This document shows, piece after piece, positions 1 to 9,354 of a DNA stretch of 64,000 nucleotides (position 1 is its first letter; each line of letters starts with the position of its first letter). The stretch lies in contig CALMIR010000017.1 of NCBI GenBank assembly GCA_937864265.1, positions 104,892-168,891 on the forward strand, in the 5' to 3' direction. Made by a program: the position numbers and the translations under genes. The notes under the pieces are model-generated. The model saw nothing but the letters and a program-made list of their open reading frames with translations, made no database searches and was not told the DNA's origin. This DNA is from an uncultured Saprospirales bacterium (GTDB taxonomy: Bacteria > Bacteroidota > Bacteroidia > Chitinophagales > Saprospiraceae).

Positions 1-930
1 ATCGATTGGAAAATCCTTGACAATGGTTTTAGTCCAGGTGTCGCCATTATCGGTTGACTTGAACAGTAAAATATCCGTCCATTGGTTGAATAATCCGATA
101 GCTACGTTTTCTCCTCTTGCATCAATGAAGTAAGAATCAGCAGCTTGTAATTGCGTTGTGAGGCTGGCGTCAAGACCCGGAATGATTCGATCTGTAATGT
201 CCCATGTAGCACCGCCATCCGTAGAGCGATAGTACAAAATATGCAAATCCACCCCTTCATACACGACGCCACCATTGGCTACGGGAAGGGTAACGCCAAT
301 CACATGAATGGTTTCCCCATCTGTACCGCCTACTGCTGAGCGCGGCCAAACGATCCCAAATGGGGTAGTAGTAGGCAAGATTTCAGCAATCCAGGGATCA
401 GAACTCGCATTGCGGCGCAGAATGTGGGTGCCGTAAATGCCAGGTGTGAATACATGGTTGACAATCAACTCTTTGCCGCTTGCTGTAACTACGTGATTGG
501 GCCAGCCGGTACGGATACCATCCTCTAGTCGTTCACTTGGGGCTACATCCCAGCTACCTCCAACAGAAATATTATAACCTGTACCCCGATCAGGATAACC
601 CGTTTCTTCAAATCCCATCGTCCAAACGGTCATGATGTTGCCTTCGGCAGATTTGGAAATGCGCTTACAGCCAGAATAATTGGATTGTAAATCATATTCG
701 GTAGTCCCGATGGTTGCTTCTGAGTTTCTGAAAATCAGCGGAGTGTTGGACGGGGTGTTTTTTATACCAGGATGATCGGAAGGCAGAGCACCCATTTCAT
801 GCGAGGCTTTCATAAGCACTCCTTGCATCGCATTGGCATGTTTTTTGAGCGGCGAAACTTGAGCATTTGCTTCATAGCAAAAAAGCCCTAGAAGCACACT
901 ACACAGTAAAGGAAGTCCACGTAAGTTCAT
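1..930 (-). CDS. Secreted Asp-box (BNR/sialidase-like) protein, 3' end beyond window
   Basis: The gene starts with ATG at 928-930 on the minus strand and stays open to the left edge, so only the first 310 codons are visible. The N-terminus is a signal peptide (hydrophobic run, cleavage near NAQ at residue 24). Two Asp-box motifs are readable, STDGGATW and STDNGDTW, which mark six-bladed BNR/sialidase-type propellers. No sialidase catalytic set could be recognised. It is clearly a paralogue of the next minus-strand gene: both share the TVWTM/AVWTM region, the DRGTGYN motif and RTGWPNHV in the same order. A T9SS sorting domain is expected in the missing C-terminus by analogy. The substrate is unknown. 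Confidence 0.85.
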   Translation of the reverse strand, partial: MNLRGLPLLCSVLLGLFCYEANAQVSPLKKHANAMQGVLMKASHEMGALPSDHPGIKNTPSNTPLIFRNSEATIGTTEYDLQSNYSGCKRISKSAEGNIMTVWTMGFEETGYPDRGTGYNISVGGSWDVAPSERLEDGIRTGWPNHVVTASGKELIVNHVFTPGIYGTHILRRNASSDPWIAEILPTTTPFGIVWPRSAVGGTDGETIHVIGVTLPVANGGVVYEGVDLHILYYRSTDGGATWDITDRIIPGLDASLTTQLQAADSYFIDARGENVAIGLFNQWTDILLFKSTDNGDTWTKTIVKDFPID

Positions 931-1308
931 AGAAAGAATTTTTAGTTTATAAAGAAAATAGAACAAAATTGCCAGGAGGCATAATGAGAGTTGATCTATA
1001 TCCAATCCTTAAAGATGGCTTATTAGTCGCTTGGGACATTATTTATGACCTAAAAATACGTTGAAAACCAGAGTTGACCAAATAATAGGATAGCAGATTT
1101 TAGACAAATGTATTATTTCAGTGAAAGCAGCATGATTTTTTCTTTCATTTATTCAGACACTATCAGATTGCTAATTGCTATACATAAGCATAAGGCAAGA
1201 GCGGCTATTGCACATGTGGTTCAAACAAGGTGCAGATTGAAAGAAAAAAGATCATATTTGATGTTTAGTTATCAAAAAATGATTATTTTTGTAAAATATG
1301 AATAGTAT
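931..1308. other. Intergenic region between Asp-box gene and GNAT gene
   Basis: This is an AT-rich spacer between divergent genes. A 65-codon reading frame at 1108-1305 has no recognisable features and overlaps the promoter of the downstream gene, so I treat it as noncoding. Apart from that promoter I see no repeat, RNA gene or terminator here. Confidence 0.6.
1257..1291 (+). promoter_or_regulatory. Bacteroidota-type promoter of the GNAT/HTH pair
   Basis: TTTG at 1257-1260 and TATTTTTG at 1284-1291 fit the TTTG / TAnnTTTG pattern with a 23-bp spacer, at the upper end of the known range. Transcription would start about 10 bases before the ATG at 1309, giving a very short leader. Confidence 0.5.
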
Positions 1309-1803
1309 ATGAAGGTATATTTAGAAGAAGTTGCTTCTGGAGTAACGATTGAGGCATTAATTACTAAAGCGGAAGCTAAGGAAATGCCCCTAAAGAAGAA
1401 AGGATGGCAATTCAATTGGAGACAGTTGAGTAAAACAGAGGGAGCTGACTTTTATAAACTGACAAAACTCGACACGCCCGAAGAAATAGAAGGCGTTTTA
1501 ATGATAACCCTTTTAAATGAAGAAATGCTTTACATGAACAATATAGAAGTGGCACCTCATAATTATGGTTCGAATGGAAAATATTCAAAGGTAGCAGGTA
1601 GTTTACTAGCTTTTGCCTGCTATAAAAGCTTTGAACAAGGGAAAAGCTATTATTTAGGCTATTTGTCTTTTGATAGTAAAACGAGCTTGATAAGATTGTA
1701 TCAGGAAAAATACGGTGCTACACTAGCTATGGGGCAAAAGATGTTTTTCGACCCGGATGCCGGGAAGAAATTGATGAAAAAATATTTAAAACTGGGGTTA
1801 TAA
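1309..1803 (+). CDS. GNAT-like acetyltransferase, candidate toxin
   Basis: This 164-residue protein has the layout of a GNAT fold. A central strand (MNNIEVAP, about 76-83) is followed by a glycine-containing loop (NYGSNGKYSKVAG, about 85-97) and a helix, which is the region that normally binds acetyl-CoA. The last third, with SLIRLYQEKYGA, resembles the GNAT helix that packs next to motif B. The loop lacks a perfect Q/RxxGxG/A motif. It lies 24 bases upstream of an HTH gene on the same strand, is AT-rich compared with its neighbours, and splits two tandem paralogues. This suggests a GNAT-type toxin-antitoxin pair; an ordinary small-molecule acetyltransferase is the alternative. Confidence 0.6.
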   Translation: MKVYLEEVASGVTIEALITKAEAKEMPLKKKGWQFNWRQLSKTEGADFYKLTKLDTPEEIEGVLMITLLNEEMLYMNNIEVAPHNYGSNGKYSKVAGSLLAFACYKSFEQGKSYYLGYLSFDSKTSLIRLYQEKYGATLAMGQKMFFDPDAGKKLMKKYLKLGL

Positions 1804-1827
1804 TTATCTCCTAAAAAATATTTAAAG

Positions 1828-2316
1828 ATGGCAAATGGCAATATCATTAATGCTGGCGGAATAAATGGTCTTGGGGAATCTTTAGTAAACATGAATAGTA
1901 AGGACTTTAAATTCCTCAAAGAGCTTATTAAACAGAGTTATGAAAATCAGACAGAACAATCAAGAATTGAAGCGGGGCTTCTGGCTATTAGGTTTCAGAT
2001 GGAATCATACTTAAATGCAAATTTGAAAACAGAGGACATCAAGCCTGCGGGTTTTTTTGTTGAAAAAATATTGAATACTGTAAAAATTAATAAGAAGCAA
2101 TTTGCTGAATACATTGAGTATGAATACAGTAATTTTATCGCTGTTCTTAGAGGGCGGCGAAAAATTAACAGTGAATTGGCCATTAAATTAGGCCAAATTT
2201 TCAAAATAGAACCTGCAATATGGTTGCATATCGAAAGTAAAAATGAATTGATCAACACGCTCAATCATTTCAATGGATCATTCAATTTATCAGATCTTTT
2301 GAAACAGGCATCTTGA
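1828..2316 (+). CDS. XRE/HigA-like helix-turn-helix protein, candidate antitoxin
   Basis: The protein has 162 residues. The C-terminal half (about 85-145) carries an XRE-type helix-turn-helix: a helix around KKQFAEYI, a turn, the recognition helix around NFIAVLRGRRKI, then LAIKLGQIFKIEP and the WLHIESKNELI segment typical of HigA-like antitoxins. The N-terminal 80 residues are helical and unassigned. A later ATG at 1891 (MNSKDFK) is a possible alternative start. The pair with the preceding GNAT gene is probably co-transcribed. A short repeat (aaaaaatatttaaa) occurs at the end of the GNAT gene and again just before this ATG. It may act as autoregulator and antitoxin; this is inferred from context. 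Confidence 0.62.
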   Translation: MANGNIINAGGINGLGESLVNMNSKDFKFLKELIKQSYENQTEQSRIEAGLLAIRFQMESYLNANLKTEDIKPAGFFVEKILNTVKINKKQFAEYIEYEYSNFIAVLRGRRKINSELAIKLGQIFKIEPAIWLHIESKNELINTLNHFNGSFNLSDLLKQAS

Positions 2317-2342
2317 GTACCTTACATAAATATTGCAAGAAC

Positions 2343-2384
2343 AAAAAAAATGGCGACAAACCTAGATTTGCCGCCATTTTTTTT
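2343..2384. terminator. Bidirectional terminator hairpin
   Basis: A long near-perfect inverted repeat has arms aaaaaaatggcg and cgccattttttt, extended by caaa/tttg around a short loop. It sits between the convergent HTH gene and Asp-box gene. The flanking A and T runs allow it to work on both strands. Confidence 0.85.
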
Positions 2385-2399
2385 GAACGATTAAGACAA

Positions 2400-4292
2400 T
2401 TACTTCACCATCAACTTGGCAGAAGCCGCCTTATTATCAGAACGCAAAATCATGTAGTACAAACCACTTTCCAGGTTGTCAACGTTGAAAGTTACCTGGT
2501 TGTTGGCAAATCCTCTAGCCGTTTCAATATCGCTCACCTTTTGGCCAATCGCGTTGTAAAGGCTCAGCGTGTATTGGCTGTTTGACTCCAGATCGAATTT
2601 CACCATGACTTCGCTAGAAGCCGGGTTAGGACGAACATCCAGATTAAAGAATTCAGGCGTAACCACTTCTTCTGTGCTCACCAAACCTAAATCTTCAGGG
2701 GTCAATTCCAGATAGATGATGAAATTGGTTTCAGCCGGATCCATATCACCGCGAACAATCAAGCCCGGGCGGAAATCCTGCTGATAAATCAATGGTACAT
2801 TACCTGTAAAGCGATTTGGAATACCAGGGAATACGCCTTCGATGAAGTTCAGCAAGCTTGCATCGGTCAGGGTTTCTTCGTTGATTGCATCGTAAGGATC
2901 AGTCCAGGTTGCACCACCATCAGTAGAAGCTACCAAGTAAATGTGGCGATAGTTCTGACCATCTTCTGAGTTTTCAAAGTCTGTACCTTCTACCAAACCG
3001 GCATAAGCAACATACAGGTTGTTGTCAGCATCCACGCCAGCACTTGGTTGGCCTGTTAAAGAAGCAAAATACAAGGCAATGTCATTAACATCAAGTGTGT
3101 CGTTGCCATTTCTGTCGATGACATCGGCAATGATGGTGCTTTCACCTGTACCCATAGTTTCGTTCCAATAGTACAAACCGCTGGTACCTGGGTAGTAGCT
3201 AGAGTTGCCATCTGTCAGGTCATCGTCCTGTACCCACATACGACCCCAGAATACATGCACCATACCGTTGTTGTCCACTACAACTGAGCCAGTTTCGTCG
3301 TTGCTCAAGATCGCTAAAGAATCGGGCTGGCCTTCTTCTTCAGAATAAGTAGGCAGGTCGGCTGCGGTATAACCCTGGTCGGTCTGGTACAAATCCAGTG
3401 GGAAATCATGAACGATGTGCTTAGTCCATGTCTCGCCATTATCGGTAGATTTCATCAGAATGACATCGCTGAAACTTTCAACAAACAAAACAGCTACCAC
3501 ATCGCCATTAGCATCAATGGCATAACCATCGGCAGTACCAGAGGTGATGGCTGTTTGATCCAAGCCAGGCAGGATCACATCGGTCTTGTCCCAAGTTTGA
3601 CCACCGTCGGTAGAACGATAGTAGAGGGGATGCCCATCTACGCCTTCATATATGGCACCGCCATTAGCTACTGGATAAGAAATGGCCAATACGTGGATAT
3701 TGTTTCCAGATCCAGCAGCACGTGGCCACAATTGGCCTACAGGAACAGTAGTGGCTATCTCTCCTTCTGTCAAGGTACCATCAGTGGCTTTGATGGTATA
3801 GTGCAACCTTGGAGTACCAGAGTGTGCCACTACAAATTCAGTACCATCTTCCAACCAAACGTGGTTAGGCCATCCGGTACGGGTAGCTGCTTCCAAACGG
3901 ACAGCAGGCTGTGGGCCCCATGAACCGCCATCGCGGCCATTATAGCCTGTACCGCGATCAGAATAACCAGTCATTTCCTGGCTCATGGTCCATACGGCAC
4001 GAACATCACCAGCGGCATTTGAAGAAATACGGTCGCCAGTAGAGTTGTTGGCTTGCAAATCATAGAATGTCGTACCAATAATGACTTCCTGATCAGCGCG
4101 AAACTGAATGGGCAATACCACAGGAGGGGCATCAGTTGACACATTTTCAGGCATTTGAGGTAGATCGTCCACGCAATCCTCTCTGAATTGAGGCTGATTG
4201 AGCGTTCCTTTTCTCACCAATTGTTGGGCATTGAGCACAACGGTAGCGCATACGATAGTTGCCACTAAAGCAAATAGTCGAGTTATTTTCAT
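2400..4292 (-). CDS. Secreted Asp-box propeller protein with T9SS sorting domain
   Basis: I place the start at 4292 (MKITRLFALV), which gives a clean signal peptide of about 22 residues (cleavage after VLNA) and a 630-residue protein; an upstream in-frame ATG would put the signal sequence internally. Three Asp boxes (STDGGQTW, STDNGETW, STDGGATW) mark a BNR/sialidase-like propeller. The last 80 residues form a type A T9SS sorting domain: LDVRPNPASSEV, then SLYNAIGQKV, NLESGLYYMI and a terminal Lys-rich strand (KLMVK). The product is probably exported through the outer membrane and anchored or released at the surface. It is a tandem paralogue of the truncated gene at the left edge. No catalytic function can be assigned. 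Confidence 0.88.
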   Translation of the reverse strand: MKITRLFALVATIVCATVVLNAQQLVRKGTLNQPQFREDCVDDLPQMPENVSTDAPPVVLPIQFRADQEVIIGTTFYDLQANNSTGDRISSNAAGDVRAVWTMSQEMTGYSDRGTGYNGRDGGSWGPQPAVRLEAATRTGWPNHVWLEDGTEFVVAHSGTPRLHYTIKATDGTLTEGEIATTVPVGQLWPRAAGSGNNIHVLAISYPVANGGAIYEGVDGHPLYYRSTDGGQTWDKTDVILPGLDQTAITSGTADGYAIDANGDVVAVLFVESFSDVILMKSTDNGETWTKHIVHDFPLDLYQTDQGYTAADLPTYSEEEGQPDSLAILSNDETGSVVVDNNGMVHVFWGRMWVQDDDLTDGNSSYYPGTSGLYYWNETMGTGESTIIADVIDRNGNDTLDVNDIALYFASLTGQPSAGVDADNNLYVAYAGLVEGTDFENSEDGQNYRHIYLVASTDGGATWTDPYDAINEETLTDASLLNFIEGVFPGIPNRFTGNVPLIYQQDFRPGLIVRGDMDPAETNFIIYLELTPEDLGLVSTEEVVTPEFFNLDVRPNPASSEVMVKFDLESNSQYTLSLYNAIGQKVSDIETARGFANNQVTFNVDNLESGLYYMILRSDNKAASAKLMVK

Positions 4293-4520
4293 AGTAATCA
4301 TTTTGATTAAGTGATTAGATAAATTGCTTATAAGGAAAAACAAATTTGCTCAAAAGTGTTCGCAAATAATAGTACCCGTTTGTAAAATAGCTTACAAAAG
4401 GAGTGATCTTTTTGCGAAACCGGGGCGAAATATAAGCTTAGTTTGTCAAATAGGACAAATGTTGCGATAAAATTGTTTAAGAAATTAAGAGTAGGGTGAT
4501 GGGCGGAGTGCGGTAATTTT

Positions 4521-4640
4521 TGGTTTCCCTGCCCCCGTCTTCTCCCGCGTTTTTCGCGGGATCATTCGGTCAAGCGGCTTAGACGGGTGATTTTTTACCC
4601 GGCTGAGTACAGCGAAGACGGGCAAGCCACTACTTTTCCT
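4521..4640. repeat. Dispersed palindromic repeat fragment
   Basis: The left end matches, in reverse orientation, the end of the 131-bp element at 55855-55985 (GGTTTCCCTGCCCCCGTC). Internally it has a strong hairpin (tcccgcg ttttt cgcggga) and a second weaker one around gacgggt/acccggc. It looks like a diverged or rearranged member of that family. Confidence 0.55.
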
Positions 4641-4702
4641 TTAAGAAATCTAACATCAACTGGTTGACCTGTGACCTGTCCTGAAAAACGTTGCTCAAAA
4701 AG

Positions 4703-4800
4703 CAAGCCTTAGCCCTGCCAGTCAAATCCTCGAAGGCCCAGCTTTAGCATTGCCATCAATTCCTCAACCACATAGCTTTAGCCAAGCCTTAGCCCTGCCA
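4703..4800. repeat. 18-bp direct repeat pair with a shared repeat unit
   Basis: The unit caagccttagccctgcca occurs exactly at 4703-4720 and again at 4783-4800. Between them, 4740-4759 is the exact reverse complement of 11993-12012, so these units belong to the same dispersed family as the repeats upstream of the CHAT gene. Confidence 0.7.
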
Positions 4801-4899
4801 ATCATTCAATAAAGTCCGTATTCAAGAACCAAGACAGGACAAATTTGACTACCATCTATAAATAACGGAACTTGTGGGCATTAAACAGACAAAAAGCAG

Positions 4900-5079
4900 A
4901 TGAGTGGCATCAAAGAGATATTGGTCTTGCACTTTTGGGTCAATTCAGAAAATAAAAGGCCCTTGGAAGCACTCTTGGCCGATCGGAAGGCTTTGCCTAA
5001 AGACCGCATTGCCATTCTGCGTGAATTGGAGGAGGAACATCTGCGTGAAAAGCCCGGGCTATCAATACCTCCTGCCTAG
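4900..5079 (+). CDS. Small charged hypothetical protein, 59 residues
   Basis: ATG at 4900 opens a 59-codon frame ending in TAG at 5077-5079. The product is well balanced and looks like a real small protein: a hydrophobic start (KEILVLHFWV), then an amphipathic charged helix (PLEALLADRKALPKDRIAIL) and ELEEEHLREKPG. It ends one base before the convergent LVIVD gene. I do not recognise the family. An overlapping 62-codon frame starting at 4904 has unlikely composition (many Trp, Cys and Lys) and is the shadow. Confidence 0.5.
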   Translation: MSGIKEILVLHFWVNSENKRPLEALLADRKALPKDRIAILRELEEEHLREKPGLSIPPA

Positions 5080-5080
5080 C

Positions 5081-7348
5081 CTAAAGTTTTAGCAATTTAA
5101 GCCTAGCCTTATTTCCATTTTTTTCCAATACTTCCAGCCAATACATCCCAGAAGGCAAGTCGCCAACAGGGCATTCCATTTGATCTGAAGCAAAAGTATT
5201 CGGATATCGTTGAACCACTTGTCCATTTGCGGCTATTAGATTTAACAAAAGAACCTCCTTTGTTTCCACCAGAATAAAACGATCGCTTGCCGGATTGGGA
5301 AATAACCGATAGGGGCTGAATGACAAAGAATGATGGCTGTTGATAACTATGCTAAGTTCCTCAGAAACAGCCTCACAACCATTTGCATCAATGGTTTGCA
5401 CCGCATAAGCGCCGCTTTCCTCCACCAGTAAATTTTGTGCCGTAGCCCCATTGATCGTGATACCGTCTTTTAGCCACTGGTAGCTTATCGCTTCGCTAGC
5501 GGTCAATAAGTTCTCGTTTTGAGCAATCGTGGGAACGATGGGCGGATAAAACGCCACATCGAAAGGCAAGTTGAGGGTCACCTCACAAACGCCATCGCTG
5601 ACGAGTACCTCGTAGCTGCCCGAGGAAGTAATCGCATAGCTGTTTTCAAAAAACTGTGCAATGCCTCCATCTTGGATCATGTAATAATCGTAGTTGTTGT
5701 CCACCTGAACTACAATTTCACTCTGGCCTTCGCAATAATTGGCAGGTTGTAGGACGGAAAGGCTTGGGATTATTGGCGGATGAATAAGCACATCGATATC
5801 GCCAGATAGGGCGCTGCACCCATTGCTGGAAACGATCTCGTACTGGTAAATACCGGATTCAGAAATACCGAGGAATGGAGAGGAGGACTCGTTGACCAAT
5901 TGTCCGTTCAAATACCAGCGGTACAAAAAACCACCGCCGGGAGCAGTCAGCTTTAAACTCTCCACATCACAGACTTCTAGCGCTATATCTTCTGTACTTA
6001 CTACGGGGGCTTCCAAAAAAGCAACTTCAATAGGTTCAGAAATCACCTCGCATGGGCCTCTGCTGACACTGGCGGTGTAACTTCCAGCTTCTTTTGCCCA
6101 TAGCGATGTGCCGTGAAAGTCAATAGGTTCATTGTTGAAATACCATTGGATGGGGTAGGGCGTATCTTCCAACACCAGCAGCGTAGAATCGCCTGGGCAA
6201 ACCATCGTAGGATCAGGTTGGCTCAGATTGGCCGCTAATGCAGGTGTTTCGGGAAAAGATAAGCCTTCCATTTCTAGTACAAAGAGGCCATGGCTGATGT
6301 CGGATGCGATGATTTTGCCGGAAGGCAAAAAGGGATATACGCCCCAACAGCCCTCATAACCGGGATAGGTCGTGTTTTCAGGATAGGTGTCGTACCAGGC
6401 CACCTGTTGTACATCAGCCGGGTTGCTTAGGTCAAATACCTGAACACCATCGTGGTAATATGAAATCACTACATAATTGCCGCGAATAAAAGGGTTGTGG
6501 GCGATACTGCTGGTGGAAGTAGGCGCTTGTAAGGCCGATTTAAACAAGTCGAGTAAGGTGATTTGCTGTGGATCGCTGACATCCACGAGCTTGAGGCTCA
6601 AACCATGCGTTTCGTCGGCAAAAACCAATAAATCACTGTTTTCGTGCAACCAACTGGAATGGTTGTACCCCTGCTGCGGATAGCTAGTTAAAGACCCCAA
6701 TGTAATGATGTTGCTTGGGTCGCTAAAATCATATACCCAAAGCCCGTTGCCACCATGAGAGCAATAGCCGATATTGTCGCGTACAAAAATATCATGCACA
6801 TATCCCCCCGGCAATCCTCCATTGCGCATCAAAACCGGGTTTGCGGGATCCTGAGATAGGTCGTAAACCAGGGTATTACTTCCTGCGCCAACCACATAAA
6901 TCCGCCCCGGGCCTTCATCAATATAAATATTATGTGAAGTGAAAAAATCGCCGTTTAGTTGGTTAACCATGCTCACCGATTCGGGCAAATTGCTGAGGTC
7001 AAAAACCATCAAACCATCGCTTCCTTGGTCTGCTACCGCATAGGCATAGTGCTGGTATGTTTTCATATCCCGCCAAATGGAATTCACCGAACCTTCAAAG
7101 CGATTTATTTCCATCGGATTTTCAGCATCGGTAATATCAAAAAAATGTACGTATTTTGCAGAGCCGAGGATAGCATATTCATGGCCCTCGCAATCAGAAT
7201 ACCCCCAAATGTCGTTGTAGGTAATGCTGCCTGCTGAGGGCAAGGTCGGGTCGTCCCATTGTCCCAATAGGTTCATATTGAGGCTGCTTTGCGCCTGGAC
7301 ATTGGATAGAACAGCATACGACAAGCAGAGTAAAAGCATTTTCTTCAT
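5081..7348 (-). CDS. Secreted LVIVD-repeat (choice-of-anchor B type) protein with T9SS domain
   Basis: I choose the ATG at 7348 because it begins a signal peptide (MKKMLLLCLSYAV, cleavage near VQAQ at 19-20); the frame opens 47 codons earlier without signal character. The 755-residue product starts with a propeller of LVIVD-type repeats (about 25-365; for example VHFFDITDAENP, MVFDLSNLPE, VYDFSDPSN, VQVFDLSNPADV). The conserved DIWGYSDCEGHEYA opening is typical of choice-of-anchor B proteins. Residues about 375-670 are Ig/PKD-like modules with paired cysteines. The last 75 residues are a T9SS sorting domain (YRLFPNPASDRF, then LPSGMYWLEV and a Lys-rich end). Likely a surface-exposed protein of unknown ligand. 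Confidence 0.87.
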   Translation of the reverse strand: MKKMLLLCLSYAVLSNVQAQSSLNMNLLGQWDDPTLPSAGSITYNDIWGYSDCEGHEYAILGSAKYVHFFDITDAENPMEINRFEGSVNSIWRDMKTYQHYAYAVADQGSDGLMVFDLSNLPESVSMVNQLNGDFFTSHNIYIDEGPGRIYVVGAGSNTLVYDLSQDPANPVLMRNGGLPGGYVHDIFVRDNIGYCSHGGNGLWVYDFSDPSNIITLGSLTSYPQQGYNHSSWLHENSDLLVFADETHGLSLKLVDVSDPQQITLLDLFKSALQAPTSTSSIAHNPFIRGNYVVISYYHDGVQVFDLSNPADVQQVAWYDTYPENTTYPGYEGCWGVYPFLPSGKIIASDISHGLFVLEMEGLSFPETPALAANLSQPDPTMVCPGDSTLLVLEDTPYPIQWYFNNEPIDFHGTSLWAKEAGSYTASVSRGPCEVISEPIEVAFLEAPVVSTEDIALEVCDVESLKLTAPGGGFLYRWYLNGQLVNESSSPFLGISESGIYQYEIVSSNGCSALSGDIDVLIHPPIIPSLSVLQPANYCEGQSEIVVQVDNNYDYYMIQDGGIAQFFENSYAITSSGSYEVLVSDGVCEVTLNLPFDVAFYPPIVPTIAQNENLLTASEAISYQWLKDGITINGATAQNLLVEESGAYAVQTIDANGCEAVSEELSIVINSHHSLSFSPYRLFPNPASDRFILVETKEVLLLNLIAANGQVVQRYPNTFASDQMECPVGDLPSGMYWLEVLEKNGNKARLKLLKL

Positions 7349-7516
7349 CGCGATTATTTTTTGAGCATTCAGAAGGCATGAGTAGGCCTGTAAAGGTAAA
7401 CAATTAGTGCGGTTTTTCGAGTACCTTTTTGAAATTGTCAAAGAACTGAAATGGTAAGGTACAAGCCAAATCGGCCAAACACCCAGCATTGATTATCCGG
7501 GTAAGCATCCAAGATT

Positions 7517-9313
7517 ATGAGCCAAGATAAGTTATTAGAAGTAAAAAATCTGAGCACTGTTTTCAATACCATCGAAGGAGAGATTCGAGCGGTGGATGAT
7601 ATCAGTTTTACAGTTCATCAAGGTGAAACGGTAGGGATTGTTGGTGAATCTGGCTCCGGAAAATCAGTGACTGCGCTTTCCTTAATGCGTTTGGTTCCCA
7701 ACCCTGGAAAAATCATTTCTGGCAATATCCTCTACCATTCAGCAACGAATGCCCATGCAGTGGATTTGCTTCAAATACCTGAAAGTGAAATGCGATTGCA
7801 TCGGGGCAATGAAATTTCCATGATTTTTCAGGAACCCATGTCCTCGCTCAATCCGGTTTTTCGCTGTGGCGAGCAAGTGGCAGAAGTACTGTGGCTTCAT
7901 CAAAAAATGGGCAAGCAGGAAGCCAGGAACAAGGTGTTGGAATTATTTGGCAAAGTACAATTGGGTAATCCGGAGCGCATTTACGCGGCTTATCCACACC
8001 AGTTATCAGGCGGCCAAAAACAGCGCGTAATGATTGCCATGGCGATGGCCTGCCAGCCGAAAATACTCATAGCCGACGAACCGACTACCGCCCTGGATGT
8101 AACTGTACAGAAGGCCATTCTCGATTTGATGAATGATCTAAAAAAGGAACTGAATTCGGCGGTTTTGTTTATTTCTCACGATTTGGGGGTAATAGCCGAA
8201 ATAGCTGACCGGGTCATTGTCATGTTTAAAGGAAAAATAGTTGAACAGGGCAATGTGCTGGATATATTTGCCAATCCTAAGCACCCTTACACCCGCAGTT
8301 TGCTGGCTTGCCGCCCGCCTTTGGACCAGCGACTTCGCCGTTTACCCGTTGTTAGCGATTTTATGGAAGTCCGGCAATTAAAAGATGGTGAAATTGACAT
8401 TCGAGAGAAAAACGGCACACTCGAGCAGGTCGTTTATCCCATGCGTATTCCTTCCTTTGAAACCAAAAAACGCTTACTCCATCTGTCTGAAAAACCGCCC
8501 ATCTTAGAAGTTAAAGGATTGAAGACCTGGTTTTCTGGGAAGAAAAACTGGCTGGGGCAAACGACAGAATATGTCAAAGCCGTGGACGACGTGAGTTTTG
8601 AAGTATATCCGGGCGAAACCCTGGGTTTAGTAGGGGAGTCGGGGTGTGGAAAAACTACCTTGGGTCGCACCATTTTGGGACTTACCAAAGCCCAAACGGG
8701 AAAAGTCATGTACAAAGGCCGTTCTTTGCTGGATATGAACGATGATCAAATGAAGGAAATTCGCCAGGAAATGCAGATCATTTTTCAAGACCCCTATGCC
8801 TCGCTCAACCCTAGAATGACGATTGGGAGCGCGATCATGGAGCCGATGCGGGTACACAAACTTTATGTAACAGATGAAGAACGGGAGGAGCGGGCTTTAC
8901 AACTCCTCGATGTAGTCAATTTAGAACCTAAATATTTTCATCGCTATCCCCACGAGTTTTCAGGTGGGCAGCGCCAACGTGTGGCCATCGCTCGGGCATT
9001 GGCACTGAATCCCAAGTTCATCATCTGCGACGAATCGGTTTCGGCATTGGATGTGTCCGTACAAGCCCAAGTGCTCAACTTGCTCATTGACCTTAGGGAA
9101 AAATACAAGTTTACCTACATTTTTATTTCCCACGATTTATCGGTCGTAAAATTCATGAGTGACCGCATGATCGTGATGAATCAAGGCAAAATCGAAGAAC
9201 AAGGCCCTGCCGATGAAATTTACGAAAATCCAAAATCGGCTTATACGGCTCAACTGATTGAGTCCATACCTAAGGGCAACCTCGATAGCATAAGGGAAAG
9301 GATGAAACGATAA
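7517..9313 (+). CDS. ABC transporter double ATPase, dipeptide/oligopeptide type
   Basis: The 598-residue protein fuses two ATP-binding cassettes of the DppD/OppD and DppF/OppF type, as in E. coli GsiA and YejF. Cassette 1 has Walker A GESGSGKS (about 43-50), the LSGGQKQR signature and Walker [10 protein letters not shown]. Cassette 2 has Walker A GESGCGKT (about 373-380), FSGGQRQR and [12 protein letters not shown]. In that family the protein powers import of peptides or related solutes through two membrane permeases and a binding protein. None of those partners lies next to it here, so the rest of the transporter must be elsewhere. The flanking genes are divergent and convergent, so it is a single-gene unit. 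Confidence 0.93.
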   Translation: MSQDKLLEVKNLSTVFNTIEGEIRAVDDISFTVHQGETVGIVGESGSGKSVTALSLMRLVPNPGKIISGNILYHSATNAHAVDLLQIPESEMRLHRGNEISMIFQEPMSSLNPVFRCGEQVAEVLWLHQKMGKQEARNKVLELFGKVQLGNPERIYAAYPHQLSGGQKQRVMIAMAMACQPKILIADEPTTALDVTVQKAILDLMNDLKKELNSAVLFISHDLGVIAEIADRVIVMFKGKIVEQGNVLDIFANPKHPYTRSLLACRPPLDQRLRRLPVVSDFMEVRQLKDGEIDIREKNGTLEQVVYPMRIPSFETKKRLLHLSEKPPILEVKGLKTWFSGKKNWLGQTTEYVKAVDDVSFEVYPGETLGLVGESGCGKTTLGRTILGLTKAQTGKVMYKGRSLLDMNDDQMKEIRQEMQIIFQDPYASLNPRMTIGSAIMEPMRVHKLYVTDEEREERALQLLDVVNLEPKYFHRYPHEFSGGQRQRVAIARALALNPKFIICDESVSALDVSVQAQVLNLLIDLREKYKFTYIFISHDLSVVKFMSDRMIVMNQGKIEEQGPADEIYENPKSAYTAQLIESIPKGNLDSIRERMKR

Positions 9314-9346
9314 AGTTATCGGACAACTTCAAGTCGTCCGATAACT
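9314..9346. terminator. Terminator hairpin after the ABC ATPase gene
   Basis: The arms agttatcggac and gtccgataact pair perfectly around a short loop and are followed by attttatt. It lies between two convergent genes. Confidence 0.8.
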
Positions 9347-9354
9347 ATTTTATT

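Larger units (their letters stand above)
4293..4899. other. Intergenic region rich in repeat fragments
   Basis: Roughly 600 bases with no convincing gene. From about 4520 it contains pieces of the dispersed palindromic repeat family found elsewhere in the window: the GGTTTCCCTGCCCCCGTC end near 4521, a CCCGCG/CGCGGG hairpin near 4554, and the element listed separately at 4703-4800. The first 200 bases hold the promoter region of the Asp-box gene, where I could not fix promoter boxes. Confidence 0.6.

Noticed and set aside
1108..1305. 65-codon plus-strand frame before the GNAT gene
   Set aside because: Unlikely composition, no features, and it overlaps the promoter of the real gene.
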